From: Oscillibacter sp.
GTDB taxonomy: Bacteria; Bacillota; Clostridia; Oscillospirales; Oscillospiraceae
Reading direction: 5' to 3'
Assembly: GCF_028693505.1 (NCBI RefSeq)
Contig: NZ_JAQUVF010000014.1
Location: 1-64,000 of the forward strand
DNA length: 64,000 bases
Made by a program: the position numbers and the translations under genes. This document shows, in pieces, positions 9,055-17,936 of this stretch; positions within the stretch are counted from its first letter, which is position 1; each line of letters begins with the position of its first letter. A model generated the notes under the pieces. That model was not told the DNA's origin, did not search any database, and saw only the letters and a program-made list of their open reading frames with translations.

Positions 9055-10569
9055 TCAGACGGCAGATTCCATCATCTTATTGATGCCGTTTACATACGCG
9101 CGGATAGAGGACTCGATGATGTCGGTGGAAAGGCCGGTGCCGGTAAACGTGGCGCCCTTGCCGTCCTCCAGCTTCACCACGGCCTCGCCGATGGCGTCCT
9201 CGCCGTCGGTGACGGCGTTGAGGCTGTAACTCTCCAGCCGGATATCCTCCAGCCCCAGCATCCGGTTGATGGCTTTGAAGGACGCGTCCAGCGGGCCGGA
9301 GCCCATGGCGACCTCTTCCAGCATCTCGTCCGTCCGCTTGAGTTTGATGTAGGAGGTGTTGGGCACGCCGTTGCCGGTGTTGACCACATGGCTCACCAGC
9401 TCGCAGGTGCCCATCGCCACATTGTGCCGGTGGAGGACCAGCGCCTCGATATCGCTGCCGGTAATGTTTTTCTTCTTATCCGCAAGGTCCTTGAAGCGGG
9501 TGAACACCGCCTCCAGCTCCTGATCGTCCAGCTCATAGCCCATGGAGACCAGCTTTTCCCGCAGGGCGTGCTTGCCGGAGTGCTTGCCCAGCACCATGGT
9601 GTTCTGGGGCACGCCCACATCCGTGGAGTTCATGATCTCGTAAGTCTGGGCGTTGGAAATGACGCCATGCTGATGGATGCCGGACTCGTGGGCGAAGGCG
9701 TTGGCGCCCACAATGGCCTTGCTGGGCGGAATGGGCACGCCGGTGATGTTGGAGAGCAGCTTGCTGCTGCGGTAGATCTGGCGGGTATTGATGCCCGTTT
9801 CCGCGTTGTAAAAATCCCGGCGGGTGTGGATGGCCATGACGATCTCTTCCAAGCTGGCGTTGCCCGCCCGCTCGCCGATGCCGTTGACGGTGCATTCCAC
9901 CTGCGTGGCCCCCGCCGCGATGCAGGCCAGCGTATTGGCAACCGCCATGCCCAGATCGTTGTGGCAATGCACCGCGATATCGGTGCGCTCAATGCCGGCA
10001 ACATTTTCCCGCAGGTAAGTAATCAGCGCCGCCATCTCCTGGGGCGTGGAATAGCCCACCGTGTCGGGGACGTTGAGCGTGGTGGCGCCGGCGGCCACGG
10101 CGTTGATATAGCACCGGGCCAAAAACGCATGGTCGGAGCGGGAGGCGTCCTCCGCGGAGAATTCGATGTCGTCGCAAAAGCTCTTGGCGTAGGCCACCAT
10201 GTCGCTGATGCGCGCGAGCACCTGCTCCCGGGTCATCTTCAGCTTATACTCCATGTGGATGTCGCTGGTGGCGAGAAACACATGGATTCGGGGGTGCTTG
10301 GCTTCCTTCACGGCGTCCCACGCCGCGTCGATGTCGCCCTTGGTGCAGCGGGCAAGACTTGCCACCGTGCACTGAGAAACGGCGGCGGCAATGGTCTTTA
10401 CGCTTTTGTGGTCCATGGGCGAGGCAATGGCAAAGCCCGCCTCGATCACGTCCACGCCCAGCTTTTCCAGCTGCTTTGCCATTTCGATTTTTTCAGAAAG
10501 GTTCATGCTGCACCCCGGGGACTGCTCGCCGTCCCGCAAGGTGGTGTCGAAAATTTTAATGCGCTTCAT
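9055..10569 (-). CDS. leuA: 2-isopropylmalate synthase
   Basis: LeuA condenses 2-oxoisovalerate with acetyl-CoA, the committed step of leucine synthesis. The ORF track start is too far upstream: the real ATG at 10569 follows AGGAGG and begins [19 protein letters not shown], the classic homocitrate-synthase/IPMS motif with the metal and substrate residues. The TIM barrel continues with [13 protein letters not shown] (metal His residues), then a linker and a C-terminal allosteric LeuA dimer domain (about residues 370-504) that gives leucine feedback control. The gene is preceded by a T-box leader, so it is controlled by both charged tRNA and end product. Confidence 0.97.
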   Translation of the reverse strand: MKRIKIFDTTLRDGEQSPGCSMNLSEKIEMAKQLEKLGVDVIEAGFAIASPMDHKSVKTIAAAVSQCTVASLARCTKGDIDAAWDAVKEAKHPRIHVFLATSDIHMEYKLKMTREQVLARISDMVAYAKSFCDDIEFSAEDASRSDHAFLARCYINAVAAGATTLNVPDTVGYSTPQEMAALITYLRENVAGIERTDIAVHCHNDLGMAVANTLACIAAGATQVECTVNGIGERAGNASLEEIVMAIHTRRDFYNAETGINTRQIYRSSKLLSNITGVPIPPSKAIVGANAFAHESGIHQHGVISNAQTYEIMNSTDVGVPQNTMVLGKHSGKHALREKLVSMGYELDDQELEAVFTRFKDLADKKKNITGSDIEALVLHRHNVAMGTCELVSHVVNTGNGVPNTSYIKLKRTDEMLEEVAMGSGPLDASFKAINRMLGLEDIRLESYSLNAVTDGEDAIGEAVVKLEDGKGATFTGTGLSTDIIESSIRAYVNGINKMMESAV

Positions 10570-10616
10570 GGTCCATTCCTCCTGCATTCCTGCAAATTTC
10601 TTTCCTGTTTCAGGGC

Positions 10617-10912
10617 AACAAAAAAAGCCTCCGTCTCTTCTAAAAAGAGACGAAAGCTTCACTTCCGCGGTACCACTCTTGTTGGCAGAAAACTGCCCAC
10701 TTTCGGCATCGGTCCGGTTCTTTTCCCGGACGAATCCCGCCTCTTTGGTAACGGTGAGGAAACCCGTTTTCGCCTACGAATCTGATTCAGCGAAAATACT
10801 CGAGGGCCAGTAACATCTCTTCTATCCGCATTGCCTCGCAGCGACCGGCAACTCTCTGAAGCGTCCTGAAAAGATTTTCTCCCTGTCAGCGTATCTGTCA
10901 TTTTTTGTTGTT
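10617..10912 (-). ncRNA. T-box leader of leuACDB
   Basis: On the minus strand the leader contains the near-invariant T-box AGAGTGGTACCGCGG, an upstream long stem I region, and a terminator (CGTCTCTT / AAGAGACG arms followed by seven T) between T-box and leuA. The 5' region CTGACAGGGAGAAAA resembles the stem I base. A CUC leucine codon in GGCCCTCGAGTA is a plausible specifier but I did not fold the RNA. Uncharged tRNA-Leu would stabilise the antiterminator and switch on the operon. Confidence 0.93.
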
Positions 10913-10919
10913 GCCTTAT

Positions 10920-10948
10920 AACATACAGGACCGGCCTCCGTTTGTCAA
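10920..10948 (-). promoter_or_regulatory. Promoter of leuACDB
   Basis: On the minus strand TTGACA and TATGTT are separated by 17 bases, placing the transcript start just before the T-box stem I. Confidence 0.75.
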
Positions 10949-11106
10949 GAGCAAATTTTCCTTTTTTTCGCCGGGGAAACCTGCCGTCCGGCATCCCGAT
11001 TGGGCAATTCCGGACCAATTTTCGGCCATTTTTATGCATTCTGCAAAGTTCCAAAAAAATTAACCTGAAATTTTTCAGCTTTTCCCCGGTTTTTGTGAAT
11101 TTTTTC

Positions 11107-11136
11107 TTACCTTTTTTAAGAGATTTGTGTTAAACT
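11107..11136 (+). promoter_or_regulatory. Candidate promoter of carD-family gene
   Basis: TTACCT and TAAACT are 18 bases apart in an AT-rich block; an overlapping TATAAG is an alternative -10. The exact pair is uncertain. The rest of the gap back to the leu promoter is AT-rich and holds nothing else I recognise. Confidence 0.4.
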
Positions 11137-11144
11137 ATAAGTGC

Positions 11145-11198
11145 AGCGTGCGGTCCCGGCAGACGTAAGTCCAGTTGCCGGAACCGCGCATGTTTTTT
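11145..11198 (+). promoter_or_regulatory. Attenuator-like hairpin in carD leader
   Basis: CGGTCCCGGCA pairs with TGCCGGAACCG and is extended by GCGTG / CGCATG-type pairs; a run of six T follows directly, then the ribosome binding site. It looks like an intrinsic terminator inside the leader, although no plus-strand gene lies upstream, so leader attenuation is the likely role. Confidence 0.6.
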
Positions 11199-11218
11199 GT
11201 TGTGAGGAGGAATGCCCC

Positions 11219-11737
11219 ATGTTTCAACCCGGAGACTTGATTTTATACGGTACCACCGGCGTATGCAAAGTGCAGGAAATTGTCCATCCGAACAAAACCG
11301 GCACGGACCGGAATCGGCCGTACTATCTTCTTAAACCCCTGTATCAGGACGGTGTGATCTACACCCCTGCCGAAAACGGCAAAGTCCCGATGCGCCCCAT
11401 CATTTCCGCAAAGGAAGCCAACGCGCTCATTGATCTCATCCCCACCGTTGAGCCGGAGGTCTGCCGCGCGCCCACGCTGCAGGCTCTTTCCCAGCTGTAT
11501 CAGTCCGCAGTCCGCAGCCACGACTGCCGGGACCTGATGGAGATGGTGATGTCCATTTATGCCAAGCAAAAGCAGGCGGAAGCGCAAAAGCGCCGGCTGG
11601 GCATGGTGGACGAACGCTTTATGCGGCAGGCGGAAAATCTGCTGTACGGGGAGTTTTCCTCGGCACTGGGAATTCCCTTCGATGAAGTTCAGCCCTACAT
11701 CGCCGGTCGCGTCGCCCGCTTGACCAGCAAATCCTGA
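11219..11737 (+). CDS. CarD family transcription regulator
   Basis: This 172-residue protein starts with a CarD/CdnL/TRCF RNA-polymerase-interaction domain (MFQPGDLILYGTTGVCKVQEI, residues 1-60) followed by a helical C-terminal domain (about 75-165). CarD proteins bind the RNA polymerase beta subunit and stabilise open complexes; clostridial members are global regulators of growth or stress genes. The ORF track extends 26 codons too far upstream; the ATG at 11219 has a GAGGAGG site at good spacing. The gene is monocistronic, with a leader hairpin before it and a terminator after it, suggesting tuned expression. Confidence 0.85.
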   Translation: MFQPGDLILYGTTGVCKVQEIVHPNKTGTDRNRPYYLLKPLYQDGVIYTPAENGKVPMRPIISAKEANALIDLIPTVEPEVCRAPTLQALSQLYQSAVRSHDCRDLMEMVMSIYAKQKQAEAQKRRLGMVDERFMRQAENLLYGEFSSALGIPFDEVQPYIAGRVARLTSKS

Positions 11738-11742
11738 TGAAA

Positions 11743-11771
11743 AAGCTCCCCGTCTTTCGGACGGGGAGCTT
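11743..11771. terminator. Bidirectional terminator, carD / SDR
   Basis: AAGCTCCCCGTC / GACGGGGAGCTT with a five-base loop, flanked by A and T runs, separates two convergent genes. Confidence 0.85.
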
Positions 11772-11777
11772 CTGTTT

Positions 11778-12530
11778 TTATTGCATGAACAGTCCGCCGT
11801 TGACATTCAGGCAGGTGCCTGTCATGTAGCGGGAGAGGTCGGAAGCGAGGAAGAGCACCACATCGGAGATGTCGTCCGGCTCGCCCAAGCGGTGCATGGG
11901 CACGGCCATGGGGTCCCAGTCGCTGCCAAACACCTTCTCCATGGCGGTCTTGATGTTTCCTGGCGCCACGCTGTTGCAGGTCACGCCGAAGGCGGCGCCC
12001 TGCTTGGCGACGGAGCGGGTGAGGGTGAGGATCGCGCCCTTGGTGGTGGCATAATCCACGCCGGAGGTCAGTCCGCCCACATGTCCCGCGACGGAGGCCA
12101 TGTTGATGATGCGGCCATAGCCCTTGGCCTTCATGATCCGCATGGCCCGCTGGGCAAACAGGAATGCGCCGGTGATATTGATGCCATAGGTGAAGTTCCA
12201 ATGCTCCAGCGTCATCTCGTCAAAGGGAATCTTATTGGTGACGCCTGCGTTATTCACCAGAATGTCCAGCGTGCCGAATTCCTTTTCCAGCACCTCGAAG
12301 CAGTGGTCCACATCCGCCTCGCTGGCCACGTTGGCCTTGACGGCCACGCACTTGCACGCGGGATACTTCTCCATGATCTCCTGGGCCACCTTCTGGGCAT
12401 CCTCCACCTTCAGGTCCACGATCACGATGCCCGCCGCGCCCTCCTCGGCAAATTTCCAGCAGTCGCATGCGCCCATACCGGCGCCGCCGCCGGTGACCAT
12501 GGCAATCTTGCCCTCTACCATCTTTTTCAT
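11778..12530 (-). CDS. SDR family NAD(P)-dependent oxidoreductase
   Basis: A 250-residue classical short-chain dehydrogenase. It has the dinucleotide motif TGGGAGMG (about residues 14-21), NNAG (VNNAGVT), the catalytic Ser in MASVAGHVGG, and YATTK as catalytic YxxxK. An acidic residue after the second strand (VIVDLKV) favours NAD(H). Substrate is probably a polyol, sugar or hydroxy acid, since the upstream partner 13 bases away is a sugar-phosphate-isomerase-like TIM barrel. AAGGAGG precedes the ATG. The pair looks like a small carbohydrate-catabolic operon, possibly controlled by the GntR regulator encoded upstream on the other strand. Confidence 0.88.
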   Translation of the reverse strand: MKKMVEGKIAMVTGGGAGMGACDCWKFAEEGAAGIVIVDLKVEDAQKVAQEIMEKYPACKCVAVKANVASEADVDHCFEVLEKEFGTLDILVNNAGVTNKIPFDEMTLEHWNFTYGINITGAFLFAQRAMRIMKAKGYGRIINMASVAGHVGGLTSGVDYATTKGAILTLTRSVAKQGAAFGVTCNSVAPGNIKTAMEKVFGSDWDPMAVPMHRLGEPDDISDVVLFLASDLSRYMTGTCLNVNGGLFMQ

Positions 12531-12543
12531 AACGTCCTCCTTT

Positions 12544-13401
12544 TTATTGGAACCGGGAAGCGCCCAGTTCGATGTCGACGATCTTCTCCATGGCCTTCAT
12601 GTACTCAAACCCGTTTTTGGCGCAGTCATACGCCGTGGGCAAGGGCACGCACTCGGTGGTGATGAAGCCCGTGTAACCGATCTCCTTCAAGGCGCGCATA
12701 TGGGTCTTAAAGTCCACGCTGCCCCCGCCGGGATACAGCCGGGCCGTGTCGGAGAAGTGGACGTATTCCAGATTCTTCGCGCAGTACCGGTAGCACCCCG
12801 CAATATCGTTGTCCTCCATGTTCATGCTGTATGTGTCCAGATGCACGCCCACGTTGTCCTTCCCCAGCTCCACCACGAAGTCCTGCACCTCGCGCATGGT
12901 GTTGAGGAAGTTGCTGATATAGCTCAAAATATTCTCGATCCAGATGCGCACACCGGCGTCTTTTGCGTAGTCCGCCAGCTCCAAAACCGCGTCCCGGTGA
13001 TAATTCCAGTACTTTTCCCGCTGACTCTGGTCCGGAATGTGCTTGCGCATGGAGCCAACGATCACCTGACACCCGGCCTCTTTGGCGCAGTCGATGTGCT
13101 CCTTCAGCCGCGCGACGGACGCCCGGCGCACCTTCTCGTCGTCAGAGAGCAGGCACAGCCCGTTTTCCCCCAGCTCCCGCCCGGTGGCGAAGGCGATGAG
13201 CTCCAACCCGTACTCGCCGCAGACCTTTTTGATGTGGTTCCAGTCGTACTGTCTGGGATTTGCCAGCTGGATCTCCAGGCCGTCGTACCCGATCTCCTTT
13301 GCCTGCTCGCACAGCTGCTCGATGCTTCCCCGCAAAATAATGGGGGCGGTGGTGGACACGTCGCTCAGTGAACAGGCCACGCCATACTTAAAATTACTCA
13401 T
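12544..13401 (-). CDS. Sugar phosphate isomerase/epimerase family TIM barrel
   Basis: This 285-residue protein belongs to the AP-endonuclease-2-like xylose-isomerase TIM-barrel family, which contains epimerases, dehydratases and isomerases of sugars and sugar acids. Metal-site carboxylates and histidines are suggested by IWIENILS (Glu), VGVHLDTYSM (His-x-Asp), YVHFSD (His) and FITTECVPL (Glu). It forms an operon with the downstream SDR. Which sugar it handles cannot be told from sequence alone. A strong minus-strand promoter lies about 240 bases upstream, leaving an unusually long leader. Confidence 0.8.
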   Translation of the reverse strand: MSNFKYGVACSLSDVSTTAPIILRGSIEQLCEQAKEIGYDGLEIQLANPRQYDWNHIKKVCGEYGLELIAFATGRELGENGLCLLSDDEKVRRASVARLKEHIDCAKEAGCQVIVGSMRKHIPDQSQREKYWNYHRDAVLELADYAKDAGVRIWIENILSYISNFLNTMREVQDFVVELGKDNVGVHLDTYSMNMEDNDIAGCYRYCAKNLEYVHFSDTARLYPGGGSVDFKTHMRALKEIGYTGFITTECVPLPTAYDCAKNGFEYMKAMEKIVDIELGASRFQ

Positions 13402-13425
13402 GCTTTTTCCTCCGTCAATCGTCGC

Positions 13426-13536
13426 TCAATAAATAAAGATGCCGATAATCAGGCACTCGGCCAAAATCGCGGGAGAACTGACAACCTCCGTCAGGGTGAC
13501 CGCCCTCAGGCCGCCCGGCGCCGTTCCATGGTATGG
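13426..13536 (-). pseudogene. Possible remnant of a membrane transporter gene
   Basis: Between a strong minus-strand promoter and the isomerase gene, one minus-strand frame reads 36 residues without a start codon and ends in TGA just before the isomerase. It includes GGLRAVTLTEVV, which resembles the GGLRAVxxTD segment of sodium:solute symporters, and then a hydrophobic tail. This suggests a deleted transporter gene at the head of the operon. The match is short and from memory, so confidence is low. Confidence 0.3.
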
Positions 13537-13642
13537 CTATGTACCTGGATAGCTGTCATACAAGTTGCCAACAAAAAAACGGCTACGCAGCCATGGGTTT
13601 GTTTTTCGTTTCCCAGACGCGCAACGGCCCGGGAATGGTTTT

Positions 13643-13670
13643 ATTATAGCAGTCCACCGGCGGATTTCAA
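13643..13670 (-). promoter_or_regulatory. Minus-strand promoter upstream of isomerase-SDR pair
   Basis: TTGAAA and a perfect TATAAT lie 16 bases apart on the minus strand. The leader contains a small hairpin GGCTGCGTAGCC followed by seven T and a near-palindromic TTGTATGACAG, a possible GntR-type operator. Confidence 0.6.
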
Positions 13671-13876
13671 GGAGCTTCTTTTTAGGCGTTTTCTTGCTTT
13701 AAGCTAATTTCTCCACACTTTTTATAGCTTATTGTAAAAGCAAACGAATAAAACATTAAATTTCAGTACTTTTCTTTCAAAAATGTTAAGTGCCGTTATT
13801 TTGTGATTTTGGTGAAAGCGTCAAAAGGCATTTCTTGATTTGTGCCTTTTTGACAATAAAAATCTGACAATGCCAG

Positions 13877-13905
13877 TTGAAACATTTCATTTCGCGGCTT
13901 ATACT
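13877..13905 (+). promoter_or_regulatory. Promoter of GntR regulator gene
   Basis: TTGAAA and TATACT are 17 bases apart, about 60 bases before the ATG. The stretch between this and the divergent promoter is AT-rich with no gene. Confidence 0.65.
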
Positions 13906-13963
13906 GATACCATTGGCTACCTGTTATCCCGCAATACCGCATAAAAAGAGAGGGAGGCTTCCC

Positions 13964-14647
13964 ATGAGTCTGAAACCGGTCCGCCGCATTCGGCTGTCGG
14001 CGCAAATTGAGGAGCAGCTGAAGCAGCAGATTTTAAATGGCAAGTGGAAGGCGGGCGAGCGGCTGCCTTCCGAGCATGAGCTGTCCGAAATTTTTCAGGT
14101 CAGCCGCGTCTCCATTCGTCAGGCGCTGCAATCCCTGTCCGCGCAGGGTCTGATTGAAACCCGCAGCGGCGACGGCTCTTATGTCAAGCAGCCAAGCATC
14201 GGAGATTTTGTGCAGGGCTCCATCCCCGGGATCTACTTGGCGGACGACTCCCTGCGCACGGTGATGGAGTTTCGACGGCTGTTTGAAGGGCCGGTAGCGG
14301 AATTGGCTGCCGCCCGCGCCGAAGAGGCCCAAATTCACCAGCTGGGCGTCTTATACCACGGAATGGCGGATACCGCCTCCAACATTTCAGAAAATTCCAG
14401 CTACGATTTTGAATTTCACATGCTGATCGGAAAAATGACGCAAAACGCCATGATCGAGGGAATCTACCGCGTTCAAAACACCGTGATGCGCAGCTGCTGG
14501 AAAAACATCGGCACCGCCAAGGGCACCACCGACGGGCTTTACTACCACGGTCGGCTTTTGGAAGCGTTTCGCCGGCGGGACGCGGCCGCCTGTCGGCAAA
14601 TCATGGAAGAGCATGTGAATTCCACCTGGAGTATGTTTTTTGAGTAA
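13964..14647 (+). CDS. GntR family regulator (FadR/FCD type)
   Basis: This 227-residue regulator has an N-terminal winged helix (residues about 10-70: RLPSEHELSEIFQVSRVSIRQAL) and a helical FCD effector domain (about 85-225) with the expected Asp/His metal positions around EFHMLIG and YYHGRLLEA and a final EEHVNST. FCD regulators usually sense small carboxylates or sugar acids. The ORF track start is 29 codons upstream; AGGGAGG precedes the ATG at 13964. The gene is divergent from the isomerase-SDR pair and is its most likely regulator. Confidence 0.88.
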   Translation: MSLKPVRRIRLSAQIEEQLKQQILNGKWKAGERLPSEHELSEIFQVSRVSIRQALQSLSAQGLIETRSGDGSYVKQPSIGDFVQGSIPGIYLADDSLRTVMEFRRLFEGPVAELAAARAEEAQIHQLGVLYHGMADTASNISENSSYDFEFHMLIGKMTQNAMIEGIYRVQNTVMRSCWKNIGTAKGTTDGLYYHGRLLEAFRRRDAAACRQIMEEHVNSTWSMFFE

Positions 14648-14666
14648 CGTCTTTTCGGCAAAAAGA

Positions 14667-14698
14667 AGGCGGGGATATCCAATCGGATATCCCCGCCT
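14667..14698. terminator. Bidirectional terminator, GntR / M23 peptidase
   Basis: AGGCGGGGATATCC / GGATATCCCCGCCT with a four-base loop lies between convergent genes; the T-rich side serves the minus strand. Confidence 0.8.
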
Positions 14699-14720
14699 GT
14701 TGATTTTGCGCGTAGCGCTG

Positions 14721-16562
14721 TCACTGCAAATAGTTCAGCGGATTTCTCGCTACGCCGTTGTAGCGCACCTCAAAGTGGCAGTGGTTTCCGGTGGAGTTGC
14801 CGGTAGAGCCCATCTTGGCGATCTGCTGGCCCTTGTAGACGTGCTGGCCCACGGAGACAATCAGGCTGCTGTTGTGGCCGTAATAGGTCACGTAGCCGTT
14901 GCCGTGGTCGATTTGCACCAGGTAGCCGTAGCCGCCCATCCAGCCCGCGTAGGTGACGGTGCCGCCGTCGGCCGCATAGATGGGGCTGCCGTACCGCCCG
15001 GCAATGTCGATGCCCTTGTGGTTGGAGGAACCAATGCCGCCGGGGGACTTGCGTCCGCCGAAGGAGGAGGTGATGCGGCCGGTGGTGGGCCAGCGGAAGG
15101 TGCCGGTGGGATGCCAGGTGGGCCGTTCCTTGGTGCCCCGGAGCCGCTGCTCGGTCACGGCCTGACGCAGCGTCACGGAGGAGAGGATGGTCCGCTCCGT
15201 CTCCTCGCCGTTGACGTAGGTGACGTTGGCCACCACGTCGGCGGCGCCGTACTGCCCGGCGGAGGTCACCTTCTCGTCGTTCTTCCACATATTAGGGCTG
15301 TCGGTGTACACGACATCGAAATCCACGTCGTCCACATACCGCTCCCGCTCCACCACCGTCAGCGTCAGGTAGGGCACGGAGGCGGACAGCGTCAGCACTT
15401 CGCCGATTTGCAGCTTTTCAATGTTGTAGCCGGGGTTCAGCGCCAGCAGCTCCTTGGAGGTAAGGTCGTGGCTGTTGGCGATCTGCGACCAGGTATCTCC
15501 TTTTTTGACCTCATAGGTGACCTCGGCGGTCTTGGTGCTGTACAGCATCTCCGCCAGATACCCCAGATTCATGATCTCCTCGGTGGGGACGTACTCCTGC
15601 TTGATCTCCACCTTCTCCGCAAATTCGCAGGAAATGGTCTCGGCATCGGTGGAGGCGGTCTTGAGCTGCGCCAAAAGCTCCTCCAGCGCATCCTGATAGG
15701 GGGTGGCGCCAATGCGCTCCCCATCCACATACAGGCAGTATGCCGAGGTCACAAGACCGATCTCCTCAGACAAGTCCTCTTCAAAGGTGGCGTTGTCCAC
15801 CACCTCCTGCCGCTTGAGCAGCCCGGAGGAATAGCGGATGAGGGAATCGTCGATGGTAAAGCTCTCTCCCAGTGTGCGGGTGGTGACCCGTTCCAAATCA
15901 GAGCGGACGCTCTCCGCGATGCTTTGGGAGCTGACCGCGGCGATGATCTGGCCGTCGTAGCTGACTGTGGTACCCACTGTATAAATCGAGAAAAACGCCA
16001 CGGCGGCGACAATGCCGCAGGCGCCGCCCAAAAAGGGCGCCGGATGGACCTTGTGGTTTTCCAGCCAGTGATGCACCTGCGTGGTTTTACCGGCCGCCCG
16101 CCGGCGGCGGCCCCACAGCCGCTCTTCCAGCAAGCTGCCCAGCATGGGCAGCATACACCAGCCAAACAGCAGCAGCTGCACAGGCAGGCGCTCCGACTCC
16201 GGGAAGCGGTGGGCCTTCTTCTCCCGCACAATGTGGCGCCAGCGCCGCCGCGCCCGGGTCCATTCATGTTCCGCCGCAAGGTACAGCGCTGAGAGCGGAT
16301 GAAGTTCTTCCCGCTTCCGCCGCGCCGCGCCCTCTCCCCGCTGCCTGTCCTCCCGCTGGGAGGACGCGGCGCGGGACCCGGCGCGCTCCGCCGGTCTCTC
16401 CGCGGGCCGCTCCTTGACGGCGGTCTGCGCAAATGACCGGTCCTTTTCCCCACGGCTTGCATCCCTGTGGGAAGACTCCCTCGAATGGCGCAGCTGCTCT
16501 TGGGTCAGTCGTCTCCCGCCCCGGGACGGCGGGTCCTTTTCTTTTTTCAAATCCTGACTCAT
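14721..16562 (-). CDS. Membrane-anchored LysM-G5-M23 peptidoglycan endopeptidase
   Basis: This 613-residue protein has a very basic, Arg-rich cytoplasmic N-terminus (about 1-130), two hydrophobic segments (LPVQLLLFGWCMLPMLGSLL and GACGIVAAVAFFSIYTVG), a long extracellular region, a LysM domain (YEVKKGDTWSQIAN... about 355-400), a G5-like domain and a C-terminal M23 LytM peptidase domain (about 480-613). Zinc ligands are visible in HKGIDIAG and GNHCHFEV, so it should be an active peptidoglycan endopeptidase. LysM and G5 would bind the wall. Similar clostridial proteins act in cell separation or sporulation. It is monocistronic with its own promoter. Confidence 0.9.
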   Translation of the reverse strand: MSQDLKKEKDPPSRGGRRLTQEQLRHSRESSHRDASRGEKDRSFAQTAVKERPAERPAERAGSRAASSQREDRQRGEGAARRKREELHPLSALYLAAEHEWTRARRRWRHIVREKKAHRFPESERLPVQLLLFGWCMLPMLGSLLEERLWGRRRRAAGKTTQVHHWLENHKVHPAPFLGGACGIVAAVAFFSIYTVGTTVSYDGQIIAAVSSQSIAESVRSDLERVTTRTLGESFTIDDSLIRYSSGLLKRQEVVDNATFEEDLSEEIGLVTSAYCLYVDGERIGATPYQDALEELLAQLKTASTDAETISCEFAEKVEIKQEYVPTEEIMNLGYLAEMLYSTKTAEVTYEVKKGDTWSQIANSHDLTSKELLALNPGYNIEKLQIGEVLTLSASVPYLTLTVVERERYVDDVDFDVVYTDSPNMWKNDEKVTSAGQYGAADVVANVTYVNGEETERTILSSVTLRQAVTEQRLRGTKERPTWHPTGTFRWPTTGRITSSFGGRKSPGGIGSSNHKGIDIAGRYGSPIYAADGGTVTYAGWMGGYGYLVQIDHGNGYVTYYGHNSSLIVSVGQHVYKGQQIAKMGSTGNSTGNHCHFEVRYNGVARNPLNYLQ

Positions 16563-16614
16563 AAGACTCCTATCAGACGGTTTCTGAAATAGTTACATTT
16601 TGTTACCGTTGTTC

Positions 16615-16643
16615 ATCATACCTCTTTTTTGAATCTCCGTCAA
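16615..16643 (-). promoter_or_regulatory. Promoter of M23 peptidase gene
   Basis: On the minus strand TTGACG and TATGAT are 17 bases apart, about 50 bases before the ATG. The 310-base gap to pta holds this, the pta promoter and otherwise only AT-rich DNA. Confidence 0.65.
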
Positions 16644-16794
16644 CCCCTGTTTTTCCCCGAAAAGTTCCATTTTTCCCGGTTTTCAGGGCTGTTTTGTGGT
16701 GCTTCGCATAAAAACGCTGAATTAGTTTTGCATATTTTACCGAAACAGTGGTGAACACAGCGTAAATTTTAGTTACGATGTTTGTTTTTTTCGG

Positions 16795-16822
16795 TTGACC
16801 CTGCGCAACGGTCGTGTATAAT
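16795..16822 (+). promoter_or_regulatory. Promoter of pta
   Basis: TTGACC and TATAAT are separated by 16 bases, about 50 bases upstream of the pta start. Confidence 0.75.
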
Positions 16823-16872
16823 GGATAGAGTATAAATCTGCCCCAATCTGACAAATTTGGAGGAAATGGAAC

Positions 16873-17853
16873 ATGTTTGAGTTTCTCATCAACAAGCTGA
16901 AAAATCACCCTCGGAAGATCGTCTTTACCGAAGGCACCGATCCCCGCATTCTGGAGGCTTCCGCCCGCCTGCTGTCCGGTACCTTCCTCACGCCCGTACT
17001 GGTCGGTAATCCCGAAGAGGTCCAGAAGATTGCCGAGGAGATTGGCTTCAACATCCGCGGCGCTCAGATCATTGACCCCCAGAATTTTGAGGGCATGGAC
17101 AAGATGGTTGCCACCATGGTGGAACTGCGCAAGGGCAAGATGACTCCGGAGCAGTGCCACGCCGCCTTGCAGCAGGGCAACTATTTCGGCACCATGCTGG
17201 TGAAGATGGGCTATGCGGACGCTCTGCTGGGCGGCGCCACCTACTCCACCGCCGACACGGTTCGCCCCGCCCTGCAAATCATCAAGACCAAGCCCGGCAG
17301 CAAGATCGTCTCTTCCTGCTTCATTTTGGTCCGTCCCTCCGCCACCGGCGACCGCGAGGTGCTGGCCATGGGCGACTGCGCCATCAACATCAAGCCCACC
17401 GAGGACGAGCTGGTGGAGATCGCACTGGAAACTGCCACCACCGCCAAGCTCTTTGGCATGGACCCCAAGGTGGCCTTTTTGAGCTACTCCACCATGGGTT
17501 CCGGCAAGGGCGAGGATGTGGACAAGATGCGCAATGCCTTCACCAAGGCCCACGCCGCCGCTCCGGAGCTTGCAATGGAAGGCGAGCTGCAGTTCGACGC
17601 CGCCGTCTCCCCCACGGTCGCTCACACCAAGTGCCCCGATTCCGCCGTGGCCGGTCATGCCAACACCTTCATTTTCCCGGACATCAATGCCGGCAACATC
17701 GGCTATAAGATCTGCCAGCGCATGGGTGCTTTCGATGCATACGGTCCCATTTTGCAGGGTCTGAACGCTCCCATCAACGACCTTTCCCGGGGCTGCAACG
17801 CCCAGGAGGTCTATTCCATGGCCATCATTACGGCCGGTCTGTGCGCAGACTGA
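16873..17853 (+). CDS. pta: Phosphate acetyltransferase
   Basis: Pta converts acetyl-CoA and phosphate to acetyl phosphate for ATP formation by acetate kinase. At 326 residues it is the short, single-domain clostridial form. Characteristic parts are RKIVFTEGTDPRIL near the N-terminus, GYADALLGGATYSTADTVRPALQII in the middle, FLSYSTMGSGKGED (CoA/phosphate binding) and AGNIGYKICQRMG plus GPILQGLNAPINDLSRG near the end. TTTGGAGG precedes the ATG. No ackA is adjacent, so acetate kinase must be encoded elsewhere; a terminator follows. Confidence 0.96.
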   Translation: MFEFLINKLKNHPRKIVFTEGTDPRILEASARLLSGTFLTPVLVGNPEEVQKIAEEIGFNIRGAQIIDPQNFEGMDKMVATMVELRKGKMTPEQCHAALQQGNYFGTMLVKMGYADALLGGATYSTADTVRPALQIIKTKPGSKIVSSCFILVRPSATGDREVLAMGDCAINIKPTEDELVEIALETATTAKLFGMDPKVAFLSYSTMGSGKGEDVDKMRNAFTKAHAAAPELAMEGELQFDAAVSPTVAHTKCPDSAVAGHANTFIFPDINAGNIGYKICQRMGAFDAYGPILQGLNAPINDLSRGCNAQEVYSMAIITAGLCAD

Positions 17854-17904
17854 GTTGCTCCTTCTATAATGAAAGCATTTCATTGAAAAACCCATTACAT
17901 CAAA

Positions 17905-17936
17905 GGGAGGACGCCAAAGGCGTCCTCCTCTTTTCT
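17905..17936 (+). terminator. Terminator of pta
   Basis: GAGGACGCC / GGCGTCCTC with a three-base loop is followed by a CTTTTCTTT tract. The rest of the gap to 18237 contains only a promoter. Confidence 0.8.

Noticed and set aside
7765-10785. 1006-residue plus-strand ORF opposite leuC and leuA
   Set aside because: It is the antisense shadow of well-recognised leu genes; such long shadows arise from GC-rich third positions. It has no family features and no ribosome binding site.
14640-16292. 550-residue plus-strand ORF opposite the M23 peptidase gene
   Set aside because: Antisense shadow; no start signal and no domain.
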